Notes under the pieces: generated by a model | What the model saw: the letters and a program-made list of their open reading frames with translations, nothing else | Told to the model about the DNA's origin: nothing | The model's database searches: none | Translations under genes and position numbers: made by a program | Shown: piece by piece, positions 7,302-14,688 of the stretch | How the letters are laid out: the number at the start of each line of letters is the position of its first letter | Position numbering within the stretch: position 1 is the first letter of the stretch | Source of the DNA: Bacillota bacterium | GTDB lineage: Bacteria; Bacillota; Clostridia; Christensenellales; SZUA-584 | Assembly (NCBI GenBank): GCA_023415915.1 | Contig: JAEZIZ010000099.1 | Coordinates: forward strand, 1-22,002 | DNA length: 22,002 nucleotides | Direction: 5' to 3'

Positions 7302-7334
7302 ACAGGACAGCCCTTTCCTCTTGAGCCGTCCTGT
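7302..7334. terminator. Hairpin between convergent genes, possible bidirectional terminator
   Basis: ACAGGAC (7302-7308) pairs with GTCCTGT (7328-7334) around a 19-nt loop. It lies between the phosphorylase stop and the stop codon of the serine hydrolase, sharing its last base. The loop is long and no T-run follows on the plus strand beyond TTATTT, so it may only be a weak terminator. Confidence 0.4.
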
Positions 7335-8848
7335 TATTTACACAATGCCGCTTTTACGGGGAGATAATTCAATTCACCCAAAGGCCCGTAGCTCATCAAA
7401 GGATCTCTTGTGGTAATAACGCATTCGGTGCCGTTGAAACGAAAGCTTATTTCTTTTTCGAAAGAAGTTTCTATCCATCGAACCGATATTGTAAAAGTAT
7501 CGTCACTGGACCATGCGCCACAAAAGTAAGTGAGTGTCGCCGTATTACCCCGCACCTTGAGCTCGTTTAACGCCCTCGAGCCGTCCGTTGCGATATTTAC
7601 GCAATACTCGGTTCCGTCCTGTGTGAATTCAAGAGCACATCTGTTTGAAGAGAAGTTGAAACGGAACCGTGATATTCCTTTTGAAAGCTTTGAGCCGCAG
7701 AAGACGGAAAGCGTTTGGTCTTCGAAGCGGAGTATCCCATCTGTTATTTCAAAGCTTTTTCCGCTGACTTTTGAGGTTTCGGGGCTAAATGGCCTAAACG
7801 AAGGACGGGGGAGTGCCAGAGAAGCTATCCGTTTTTGCAGCATAGAAGATGCTGCAAAATCTTCGGGAAGCGTATCATCAGCGACTTCGTCAAGGAACAT
7901 CCAAATTGCGTCTAATGTTTTTTGCGGCCCGTCTATTCCTTTGCCGGTTTCCGTAATTGATATAATCATATCCTGCTTTGGGGCAACTATCGCGAACTGG
8001 CCCATTGCGCCGTCCGCACGGTAAACGCCTTCGGGCCGGCACATCCAAATCTGAAAACCGTAGCCGCAAAAGTTGTCTTTTGCAAAAGGATAGCTTACGG
8101 CCTGCGTTGAAGTATCGATCTGCTTTGTAACAGCCTGATTGACATATATTTCTGACAGTATCCTTTCCCCTTCGAATACGCCGCCGTCTAAGTATAATTT
8201 CATCAGTCTTAAGTTATCCTCCGTAGTGGCGTATAGCCCGGCTCCGCCGGCGTCTAAGCCGTCCGGCATTTTTACCCACCGGAGGTTATCGGAGTCTATG
8301 CCTATCTTGTCAAACAACCTTGACTTAAGGTATTCAGAAAGGCCCATACCTGTAAGCTTTTTTATGATAGCCCCAAGCAGCGTAGAGCAGAGGCTGTTGT
8401 AAAAAAACCGGGTCCCCGGGACGTGTATTATAGGGGTGGCGATAAAGTCCCTTATCCAATTGACCGTTGGACAAGGCGTGCTTTCCATGCCGCAGCCCAT
8501 GCAGAGCACGTCGCGTACAGTGAGCTTTTTAAGCATTTCGTCAGGCCGCGGCGGAGAATGCTCTGGAAAAATATCGACGATCCGATCTGACAGATCCAGC
8601 AATCCTTCCGTAAATGCTATTCCAACGGCGGTCGCGGCGTATGTTTTCGTCACAGACATCAGGTTATGGCGTATGCCGGGAGCATAGGGATTCCACCACC
8701 CTTCAGCGCAGATACTGCCGTGGCGCATTATCTGTATTCCGTGCATTTCGGTAAAACCACTCTCGAGCCTGTCCAACAGCCTTTGAATTGAAGCGCTTGA
8801 AATACCGACTGATTCGGGAGTAACGCGTTTAAATTCCGTTCTTTCCAT
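7334..8848 (-). CDS. Cytoplasmic serine hydrolase, beta-lactamase class C / esterase type
   Basis: A 504-residue protein. Residues about 10-330 form the beta-lactamase-like domain: SVTK at 65-68 (nucleophile Ser65 and Lys68), the Tyr-x-Asn motif YNS at 150-152, and a late ADGAMGQ at 278-284 in place of the KTG box. Residues about 370-500 form a beta-rich C-terminal domain of unclear role. There is no signal peptide, which argues against a penicillin-binding role and for an intracellular esterase. The ATG follows AAGGAG by 6 nt. It is divergent from lacI and shares its operator. The substrate is probably an ester group on the imported glycoside (inference). Confidence 0.82.
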   Translation of the reverse strand: MERTEFKRVTPESVGISSASIQRLLDRLESGFTEMHGIQIMRHGSICAEGWWNPYAPGIRHNLMSVTKTYAATAVGIAFTEGLLDLSDRIVDIFPEHSPPRPDEMLKKLTVRDVLCMGCGMESTPCPTVNWIRDFIATPIIHVPGTRFFYNSLCSTLLGAIIKKLTGMGLSEYLKSRLFDKIGIDSDNLRWVKMPDGLDAGGAGLYATTEDNLRLMKLYLDGGVFEGERILSEIYVNQAVTKQIDTSTQAVSYPFAKDNFCGYGFQIWMCRPEGVYRADGAMGQFAIVAPKQDMIISITETGKGIDGPQKTLDAIWMFLDEVADDTLPEDFAASSMLQKRIASLALPRPSFRPFSPETSKVSGKSFEITDGILRFEDQTLSVFCGSKLSKGISRFRFNFSSNRCALEFTQDGTEYCVNIATDGSRALNELKVRGNTATLTYFCGAWSSDDTFTISVRWIETSFEKEISFRFNGTECVITTRDPLMSYGPLGELNYLPVKAALCK

Positions 8849-8882
8849 ATGATCTCCTTGTTTATGACCTTATATTTGGCTA

Positions 8883-8912
8883 ATTATCCATAGCGCCTTT
8901 AGCAATTGTCAC
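8883..8912 (-). promoter_or_regulatory. Promoter of the serine hydrolase gene
   Basis: On the minus strand: GTGACA (8912-8907), an 18-bp spacer and GATAAT (8888-8883). The -35 box lies in the left half of the operator at 8905-8924, so one operator would repress this gene and lacI together. Confidence 0.55.
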
Positions 8913-8924
8913 TCGATTGACATC
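8905..8924. promoter_or_regulatory. Operator 2, shared by lacI and the divergent hydrolase
   Basis: Half-sites ATTGTCAC and TTGACATC are separated by TCGA; the core TGTCA-N6-TGACA is intact. The right half contains the -35 of lacI (8917-8922) and the left half the -35 of the hydrolase (8907-8912). This arrangement indicates autoregulation. Confidence 0.65.
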
Positions 8925-8945
8925 ACACTCCGGCGATGTTATATT
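8917..8945 (+). promoter_or_regulatory. Promoter of the LacI-family regulator gene
   Basis: TTGACA (8917-8922), a 17-bp spacer and TATATT (8940-8945). The start site would be about 40 nt before the ATG at 8991. The -35 box is within operator 2. Confidence 0.7.
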
Positions 8946-8990
8946 GATTTATGTATCTGAACCGAGACTCTTTAAAGGAGAACCGTATAA

Positions 8991-9965
8991 ATGGCGACAA
9001 TCAAAGATGTAGCCGAGCGCGCAGGCGTTACCGTAACTACGATATCGAGGATGCTGAACAACCGCGTTCAGGTAAGCCAGAAGACACGCGATAAAATAAA
9101 TCAGGCGATGGCGGAACTGGATTATCAGCCGAACGAGCTGGCCAGATCTCTTTCAAAGAAAAACAGTCAGATGATTGGCCTGATAGTCGCATCCGCCGGC
9201 AATTACTTCTTTGCCAAAGTGATAAACAGCGTTGAGCGTTATTGCTCTTCATACGGGTATAAGCTCCTTCTCTGTGTGTCAAACCATGAATCCGAGAAAG
9301 AGATCGAATACTTCAATATGCTCAAAGCACATAAAGTAACCGGAGTGATACTCGCGAGCCATACACAGAATTTAAGCAAATATCTCAATTTTAACGCTCC
9401 CATTATTACTTTTGACCGAACACTTTCACCTGAAATACCCTCCGTCTGCTCGGATAACTATAACGGCGGGATTCTTGCGGCAAACCATCTGATCGAAAAA
9501 GAATGCAAAAGGCCCGCCTATTTCATGGATACGCCCGTAAACGGAATATACGCAAATTTGCGATACGACGGCTTTGCCGACACATTTAAAAAACACGGGA
9601 TTGAGCCGGTCTTATATCTGGCGCCCAAAGAATGCTTTATATCCATGAAATATGAGAACAGCATCATTGAGTTTTTCAAACAGTACCCGAATGTTGATTG
9701 CATCTTTACATCGAATGACATCATCGCAGCCCACGTGCTCCAATACTGCGCTAAAAACGGTATTGATGTCCCCGGACAGATGAAGGTGATCGGCTATGAT
9801 GACATTGAGTTAGCCAGATTTTGTACTCCCGCCCTTACAACTATAAGGCAGCCCGTTGATGATAATTGCCGTTTCGCGGTAGAGAGCATCATAAACTATA
9901 AAGAAAAAAGCATACCCGTTAATACAGTCTTCCCTGTTCAGCTTATCCAACGGGAGAGCGCCTGA
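8991..9965 (+). CDS. LacI-family transcriptional regulator of the sugar locus
   Basis: A 324-residue repressor of typical family length. Residues 1-24 (MATIKDVAERAGVTVTTISR) are the canonical LacI helix-turn-helix. The hinge is at about 46-58 (YQPNELARSLSKK). From about 62 there is a periplasmic-binding-protein-like effector domain (IGLIVASAGNYFFAKVINSVE … GVILASH … TFDRTL … YDDIELARFCTPALTTIRQP). The AAAGGAG site is 10 nt upstream of the ATG. It lies centrally among three units that carry the same operator, so it is the obvious candidate regulator. The inducer is unknown, probably the imported glycoside or a product of it. Confidence 0.93.
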   Translation: MATIKDVAERAGVTVTTISRMLNNRVQVSQKTRDKINQAMAELDYQPNELARSLSKKNSQMIGLIVASAGNYFFAKVINSVERYCSSYGYKLLLCVSNHESEKEIEYFNMLKAHKVTGVILASHTQNLSKYLNFNAPIITFDRTLSPEIPSVCSDNYNGGILAANHLIEKECKRPAYFMDTPVNGIYANLRYDGFADTFKKHGIEPVLYLAPKECFISMKYENSIIEFFKQYPNVDCIFTSNDIIAAHVLQYCAKNGIDVPGQMKVIGYDDIELARFCTPALTTIRQPVDDNCRFAVESIINYKEKSIPVNTVFPVQLIQRESA

Positions 9966-10010
9966 CAGACAACCTTAACATATGCAGTATTTTATCATAA
10001 CAACAAAATA

Positions 10011-10030
10011 AATGTCAAACGCATGACACG
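10011..10030 (+). promoter_or_regulatory. Operator 4 (auxiliary), upstream of the ABC operon
   Basis: AATGTCAA and ATGACACG are separated by ACGC. The left half is identical to the perfect site and the TGTCA-N6-TGACA core is intact, but the outer right bases differ. No promoter elements overlap it. It is centred 152 bp upstream of the operator at 10163-10182 and 46 bp after the lacI stop. It could support repression looping, or be fortuitous. Confidence 0.5.
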
Positions 10031-10160
10031 AAACGCAGAGAAAATATGCAATAATTGAAGTTAATATTAGTCGACAATGGTAAATAAAATCGAATCCTAG
10101 CGATAATAATAAGCATTAATGCAATATAATAGTACACATAGTTGACTTGGTGCCGTGTGC

Positions 10161-10184
10161 GTAATGTCAAGGGGTTGACATTAC
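10161..10184 (+). promoter_or_regulatory. Operator 3, perfect palindrome over the ABC-operon promoter
   Basis: The arms GTAATGTCAA (10161-10170) and TTGACATTAC (10175-10184) are exact reverse complements around GGGG. The right arm contains the -35 hexamer of the promoter. This is the most symmetrical site in the window and gives the reference motif for the others. Confidence 0.85.
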
Positions 10185-10203
10185 TATATGTATCTAGTAT
10201 TAT
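10175..10203 (+). promoter_or_regulatory. Promoter of the ABC transporter operon
   Basis: TTGACA (10175-10180), a 17-bp spacer and TATTAT (10198-10203). Transcription would begin near 10210, about 54 nt before the ATG at 10264. Confidence 0.8.
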
Positions 10204-10263
10204 CAGAAGTGTTCGCATGGATGCATATGTGCGGAACAAATTATTCTTATCAGGAGGATAACC

Positions 10264-11640
10264 ATGAAACGTGGAAGACTATTGGCATTGACTCTTGTGT
10301 TTGTTATGGTCGCTATGGCGCTGGGCGCTTGTGCCGGCCAGGAGGCAGTAACAAAATCAACCGCACCAAGCACTGCTCCGGATACAAGCAATGAGGCGCC
10401 TGCAAGCGCAGCACCTGCGGAAGCGGCGCCTGTAAAGATCACTTACTTCAACACATCCGCAGAAGTAAACGCGATGTTCGAAGAAATGTTCGCAAGATAC
10501 CACGATCTTCATCCGAATGTAACGATTGAATTGATACCCACGGGCATCGGAGAAGGCCAGCAGGAAAAGCTGCAGTCTCTTTACGCATCCGGAAATGCAC
10601 CGACGTTCATGAACATTGACCCTGCTAATGTTATAGAATATCAGGAAAAACTTTTAGATTTAACGATGGAGAGCGCGCCATGGCTGGAACTGTTGAATGA
10701 CGGCGCAATCGACGGCGGCATATTTGACGGCAAGATCTATGGCATACCCTGGAGCGTCCAAGGGTTTGGATTGCTGTATAACAAGAAAATAGTGGGCGAA
10801 ATATACGGCGGGACGTTCGATCCGTCGACGATCAATACGCGTGATGCTTTAAAGGCTTTCCTCGAGAAGATTGAAGCTACCGGTATGCCCGCGACCATGA
10901 TACATGGTGAAAACTGGTCGGTAGGAGGCCATTACCTCACGCTCGCCTATGCGTGCCAGGGGCCGGCGACTTCTGACGGCACAGGATTCATTGACGCGCT
11001 GAAAGCCGGAACCAAGAAAATCGAGGACGACCCCATATTCCAGGGATATATGGATACCTTTGATCTGTTAAAGGAACATAACTATAACAAGGCCGATCCG
11101 TTGGTAGGAGACTACAACGCGGACGCTCTGGCGTTTGGCGAAGGGAAATGCGCAACGTTTTTCATGGGCGACTGGCTGTGGACGGTTATGACTACGCTTG
11201 AAAATGTTGAGCAGGACTATGGCTTTATCCCGGTGCCGTGGAGCAATGATCCGGCCGATTACGGCAACACTCAGGTCGTTATGGTATTGCCTAAATTCCA
11301 GGTCATAGACAAATCGCAGAATACGCCGGAACAGCAGAAGGCGGCGCTTGACGCCTTGGAATGGATGCTTACCGATCCGGAAGGCCAGCAGTTCTTCCTC
11401 GACGCAGGTTTCTGCATACCGTATAAGAATGTCAGAAAAGACGCTACATATAACTCAATGACCACATCGATAGCCGAATACGCAGCTGCAGGCAAGACAA
11501 TCAACTTAGGGTGCTTCTCGTACATAACGGGAGACGCTTGGACGGAGACGGGCAACCTTATGCTTCAGTACCTTGCGGGAGCTATTGACAGACAGCAGTT
11601 GGCTCAGGGAATCAACGAGTATTGGCAGTCGGTTAAGTAA
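10264..11640 (+). CDS. Sugar ABC transporter substrate-binding lipoprotein
   Basis: A 458-residue extracellular binding protein of the family 1 (MalE-like) type. Lipoprotein signal 1-23 with the lipobox ALGAC and Cys23. Residues 27-56 are an Ala/Ser/Thr/Pro-rich linker. The mature domain begins KITYFNTSAEVNAMFEEMFARY; family landmarks include IPWSVQGFGLLYNKKI and the late MGDWLW segment. A near-consensus AGGAGG sits 6 nt before the ATG. First gene of the importer operon, directly under operator 3. The ligand is not decidable from sequence; the GH13_18 enzyme in the same regulon suggests an alpha-glucoside of low molecular weight. Confidence 0.93.
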   Translation: MKRGRLLALTLVFVMVAMALGACAGQEAVTKSTAPSTAPDTSNEAPASAAPAEAAPVKITYFNTSAEVNAMFEEMFARYHDLHPNVTIELIPTGIGEGQQEKLQSLYASGNAPTFMNIDPANVIEYQEKLLDLTMESAPWLELLNDGAIDGGIFDGKIYGIPWSVQGFGLLYNKKIVGEIYGGTFDPSTINTRDALKAFLEKIEATGMPATMIHGENWSVGGHYLTLAYACQGPATSDGTGFIDALKAGTKKIEDDPIFQGYMDTFDLLKEHNYNKADPLVGDYNADALAFGEGKCATFFMGDWLWTVMTTLENVEQDYGFIPVPWSNDPADYGNTQVVMVLPKFQVIDKSQNTPEQQKAALDALEWMLTDPEGQQFFLDAGFCIPYKNVRKDATYNSMTTSIAEYAAAGKTINLGCFSYITGDAWTETGNLMLQYLAGAIDRQQLAQGINEYWQSVK

Positions 11641-11674
11641 AATATGGTAATGAAACAATAGGGGTATTGGATCT

Positions 11675-11714
11675 GGGCGGATATCGGTGTAACCAAGTAT
11701 GCCGCTATCCGCCC
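11675..11714 (+). other. Intercistronic stem-loop between binding-protein and permease genes
   Basis: GGGCGGATA (11675-11683) pairs exactly with TATCCGCCC (11706-11714). After one mismatch an inner CGG/CCG pair extends the stem. No T-run follows. Hairpins here commonly protect or attenuate the binding-protein mRNA so that it is made in excess over the permeases. Confidence 0.65.
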
Positions 11715-11732
11715 GATAAACAGGGGGGAATA

Positions 11733-12617
11733 ATGAAAAGAGGGAAAAAAGCACTTATCAATGCGGGAACTTTTGCAGCGTTTATGGGGCCCTCCCTTAT
11801 TGCTTTTATCTGTGTTCTGCTGATTCCGCTAATATACGGCATTTATTTGACCTTTACGAACTACAGCCCGATAACGGGAGCTCAGGATTACGTGGGCTTT
11901 GATAATTTCGCGGCTATTTTTTCGGATAAGGAGTATCTTAGCCAGTTCGTAAAGACGCTGGGGTATGTTTTTTATTCGACGATTTTCTGCAACGTGCTGG
12001 CGTTTACGCTTGCTTATCTTCTCACCAGCAATGTCAAGGCTCAAAACTTTTTTCGGGCCGGGTTTTTTACGCCTAATCTGATAGGCGGCATCGTGCTCGG
12101 GTATATATGGAAATTTATATTTGCCAACGTTATCACACTCATTGGCAAGAGCCTTGAATACGAGCCACTGATGACATCATTTCTGACAAACCCGGAAAGG
12201 GCGATCTGGGCTATGATTATTGTTACAGTCTGGCAGTATGCCGGATACCTTATGATGATTTATGTCGCCGGCTTTGTAAGCATACCTAAAGATATACAGG
12301 AGGCTTCCGATATTGACGGAGCTACCGGCCTTAAGAAACTGTTTAAAGTGACGATTCCTATGATGGTCCCCTCTTTTATAATATGCTTCTTTATCTCTAT
12401 ATCGAGGGGTTTCATGTCGTACGACTTAAACCTTGCCCTTACGAACGGCCAGCCATACGGCTCGACACGGCTTGCGGCGATGCATATTTATCAAAAAGCG
12501 TTTCAGGCAAACCAGTATGGCGTGGGGCAGGCGGAAGCGATAGTGCTGTTTATTGCAGTCGCAATTGCGGCCGTATCGCAAGTCCTTCTCACAAAGAGAT
12601 ATGAGGTGGAAGCATGA
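11733..12617 (+). CDS. ABC sugar permease, MalF-like
   Basis: A 294-residue inner-membrane permease. I chose the ATG at 11733 because an AGGGGGGAA site lies just upstream and because the 22 codons added by the upstream ATG (11667) overlap the stem-loop and are not membrane-like. Six hydrophobic segments are visible, the first at about 14-37 (FAAFMGPSLIAFICVLLIPLIYGI). The cytoplasmic EAA loop reads EASDIDGATGLKKLFKVTIP, the contact site for the ATPase. The stop codon overlaps the next start by 4 nt (ATGA). Confidence 0.93.
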   Translation: MKRGKKALINAGTFAAFMGPSLIAFICVLLIPLIYGIYLTFTNYSPITGAQDYVGFDNFAAIFSDKEYLSQFVKTLGYVFYSTIFCNVLAFTLAYLLTSNVKAQNFFRAGFFTPNLIGGIVLGYIWKFIFANVITLIGKSLEYEPLMTSFLTNPERAIWAMIIVTVWQYAGYLMMIYVAGFVSIPKDIQEASDIDGATGLKKLFKVTIPMMVPSFIICFFISISRGFMSYDLNLALTNGQPYGSTRLAAMHIYQKAFQANQYGVGQAEAIVLFIAVAIAAVSQVLLTKRYEVEA

Positions 12618-13438
12618 AGAAAAAAATATCAAACAAGTGGGCAAAATATATTTTGATCTGTGTTTTGCTGGCCATATTTCTTGTGCCGTTCTACCTGATG
12701 GTGATAAACTCCTTCAAGACTACGCAGCAGTTTGTATCAAGCCCGTTCTCGCTGCCGGATAAAATAGACTTTGTCAATTATACTGAGGCGTTTGAAAAGA
12801 TGAACTTTCTCAATGCTATCGGAAACAGTGCCATCATTACCTCGATAAGCGTTGTTCTTATACTGCTTACATCCTCAATGGCGGCTTACTTTCTTGTAAG
12901 GCACAAATGGAGAATAAATAAGATAATATTCGCCGTGCTAGTCGCTTCGATGATCGTACCCTTCCAGGCTATAATGATACCTCTGGTGAGCATTTATGGA
13001 AAGCTGGATTTGATGAACAGCAAGTGGGTGCTGATTTTTATGTATATGGGATTTGGGCAGGCTTTTGCTATATTCATATTTCATGGGTTCATTAAAAACA
13101 TACCGCTGGAGATGGAAGAGGCGGCCCTTATAGACGGATGCAACAAGATGCAGTCTTTTTTTAAGATAGTATTTCCGCTGTTAAAGCCTGTCATTATCAC
13201 GGTACTGATACTTGATGTATTATGGATATGGAACGATTACCTATTGCCGAGTCTTGTGCTGCTTTCCCCGCAGGAGCGCACTTTGCCGCTATCAACTTAT
13301 AACTTCTTCAGCTCTTACAGCGTTGATTTCGCGCCTCTTATGGCCGGTATCGTGCTTACAATACTGCCGGTGCTTATAGCGTATCTATTTTGCCAGAAAC
13401 AAATCATTAAAGGTGTCGTACAGGGGGCAATAAAATAA
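12614..13438 (+). CDS. ABC sugar permease, MalG-like
   Basis: A 274-residue inner-membrane permease. The N-terminal helix (about 9-30) is followed by the INSFKTTQQF motif typical of MalG-like subunits and by five further hydrophobic segments. The EAA loop reads EEAALIDGCNKMQSFFKIVFP. It is translationally coupled to the upstream permease through an ATGA overlap and is followed without a gap by the esterase gene, indicating a tight operon. Confidence 0.93.
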   Translation: MKKKISNKWAKYILICVLLAIFLVPFYLMVINSFKTTQQFVSSPFSLPDKIDFVNYTEAFEKMNFLNAIGNSAIITSISVVLILLTSSMAAYFLVRHKWRINKIIFAVLVASMIVPFQAIMIPLVSIYGKLDLMNSKWVLIFMYMGFGQAFAIFIFHGFIKNIPLEMEEAALIDGCNKMQSFFKIVFPLLKPVIITVLILDVLWIWNDYLLPSLVLLSPQERTLPLSTYNFFSSYSVDFAPLMAGIVLTILPVLIAYLFCQKQIIKGVVQGAIK

Positions 13439-14578
13439 ATGCAAAAAATATCGGACATAACATCAAACGATAGTATCTTGTTTTTCGGAAGGACTATTAT
13501 TGATAACGAGACCGGCGGCGTATTCTTTAACTGGTCAGGCTCAGGCTTTGAAGTCGTATTTGAGGGAAAGAGGCTTGATGCTTATCTTAGTGCTATAGAA
13601 ACGGTTTTTCCTCCGGAAGGAACGCTTTGGCCATGGATTTCTGTCTTTTTTGACGATAATGAAACTCCTGTAAAGGAGATTGCAGTGGACAGGCATGAGC
13701 ATCGGGTCACGCTGTTTTCAAGCGAAGTATCCGAAAGACATAAGATAAGGGTAGTCAAAAGGTCGGAAAACGATAAGGGGAAAGTGGGCATTCTAGGGTT
13801 TGAATCAGACGGAAGCTTCCTTTCTCCGGAGCCCGTAAAAAGCAGATACCGTTTGGAGTTTATCGGAGACTCCATAACCTGCGGCTTTGGAAATGAGGCA
13901 AATCGCAGGGACGATATGTTTAAAACAGAAGAAGAGAATGGACTGTCGGCCTTCAGCGCGATTGCAGCAAGGGAAATCGGCGCGGAATATAACAGCATCT
14001 GTGTTTCAGGAATACCGCTCTGCAAGCCGTCTGATCCGCAATTTAAGCTTGTGTCTCCTGATTCGCCCGAAAACGAATCAAGATCGTTTGCAATGGAAGA
14101 TTACTACGAATACACGGACAGGCTGCACGAAGAAAAGCGGGGGATCAAGAGCAGCTTTACAAAATGGGACTTTTCAGGATTTTTACCTGACGCGATTATC
14201 ATTAATCTTGGAACAAACGATTCTTTTCTGATTAAGGCGTCAAAAAACAAAGAGGTCGAAGAGCGAAATTTTGAGACCAGGTACAAAGAATTTTTATATA
14301 GGGTAAGAAAACTCAACGGCCAAAGACCGATTATTAGCTGTACGCTTGGCCCGATAGACTATTATCTATACGACAATATTTTAAATGCGGTAAAAGAATA
14401 TAAGCAGGAAACGGGAGATATGAGGATCTTCTGTCATAAATTCGGCGGCATATTCCCTGATTTTGAAGGATATGGGGCTCAGGGTCATCCATCTGTGTTA
14501 ACACATAAAAGAATGGGGAAAGAGCTGGGCGAAAAGCTTAAAGAATGGCTCGGCAGTGAACATGTAAATGGAATGTAA
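13439..14578 (+). CDS. SGNH/GDSL esterase, carbohydrate esterase family 2-like
   Basis: A 379-residue protein with the two-domain plan of CE2 acetyl esterases. An N-terminal beta-sandwich (about 1-130, with GGVFFNWSGSGFEVVFEG) is followed by an SGNH hydrolase domain. The nucleophile is Ser145 (FIGDSITCGFG), block III is GTND at 258-261, and His350 in GHPS is the catalytic His. Unlike many CE2 xylan esterases it has no signal peptide, so it should remove acyl groups from sugars already imported. Its ATG abuts the permease stop; AGGGGG about 12 nt upstream serves as the RBS. Confidence 0.85.
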   Translation: MQKISDITSNDSILFFGRTIIDNETGGVFFNWSGSGFEVVFEGKRLDAYLSAIETVFPPEGTLWPWISVFFDDNETPVKEIAVDRHEHRVTLFSSEVSERHKIRVVKRSENDKGKVGILGFESDGSFLSPEPVKSRYRLEFIGDSITCGFGNEANRRDDMFKTEEENGLSAFSAIAAREIGAEYNSICVSGIPLCKPSDPQFKLVSPDSPENESRSFAMEDYYEYTDRLHEEKRGIKSSFTKWDFSGFLPDAIIINLGTNDSFLIKASKNKEVEERNFETRYKEFLYRVRKLNGQRPIISCTLGPIDYYLYDNILNAVKEYKQETGDMRIFCHKFGGIFPDFEGYGAQGHPSVLTHKRMGKELGEKLKEWLGSEHVNGM

Positions 14579-14688
14579 GACACAGGCTTGGAAGTATTAT
14601 TAGCCGATTGACAAGTTATATTTGAAAATACGGCCAGGAAACTAATGGTTGAATCTTATGTATACAAAAGGAGGAGAAGGACGGCACT

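Noticed and set aside
11667..11732. Upstream ATG adding 22 residues to the first permease
   Set aside because: The extension overlaps the intercistronic stem-loop, has no RBS and is not membrane-like. The ATG at 11733 has a strong purine-rich site.
14608..14633. Separate LacI-controlled promoter for the ABC ATPase gene
   Set aside because: TTGACA is present at 14608, but there is no -10 at 16-18 bp and the would-be left half-site matches only about 4 of 8 positions.
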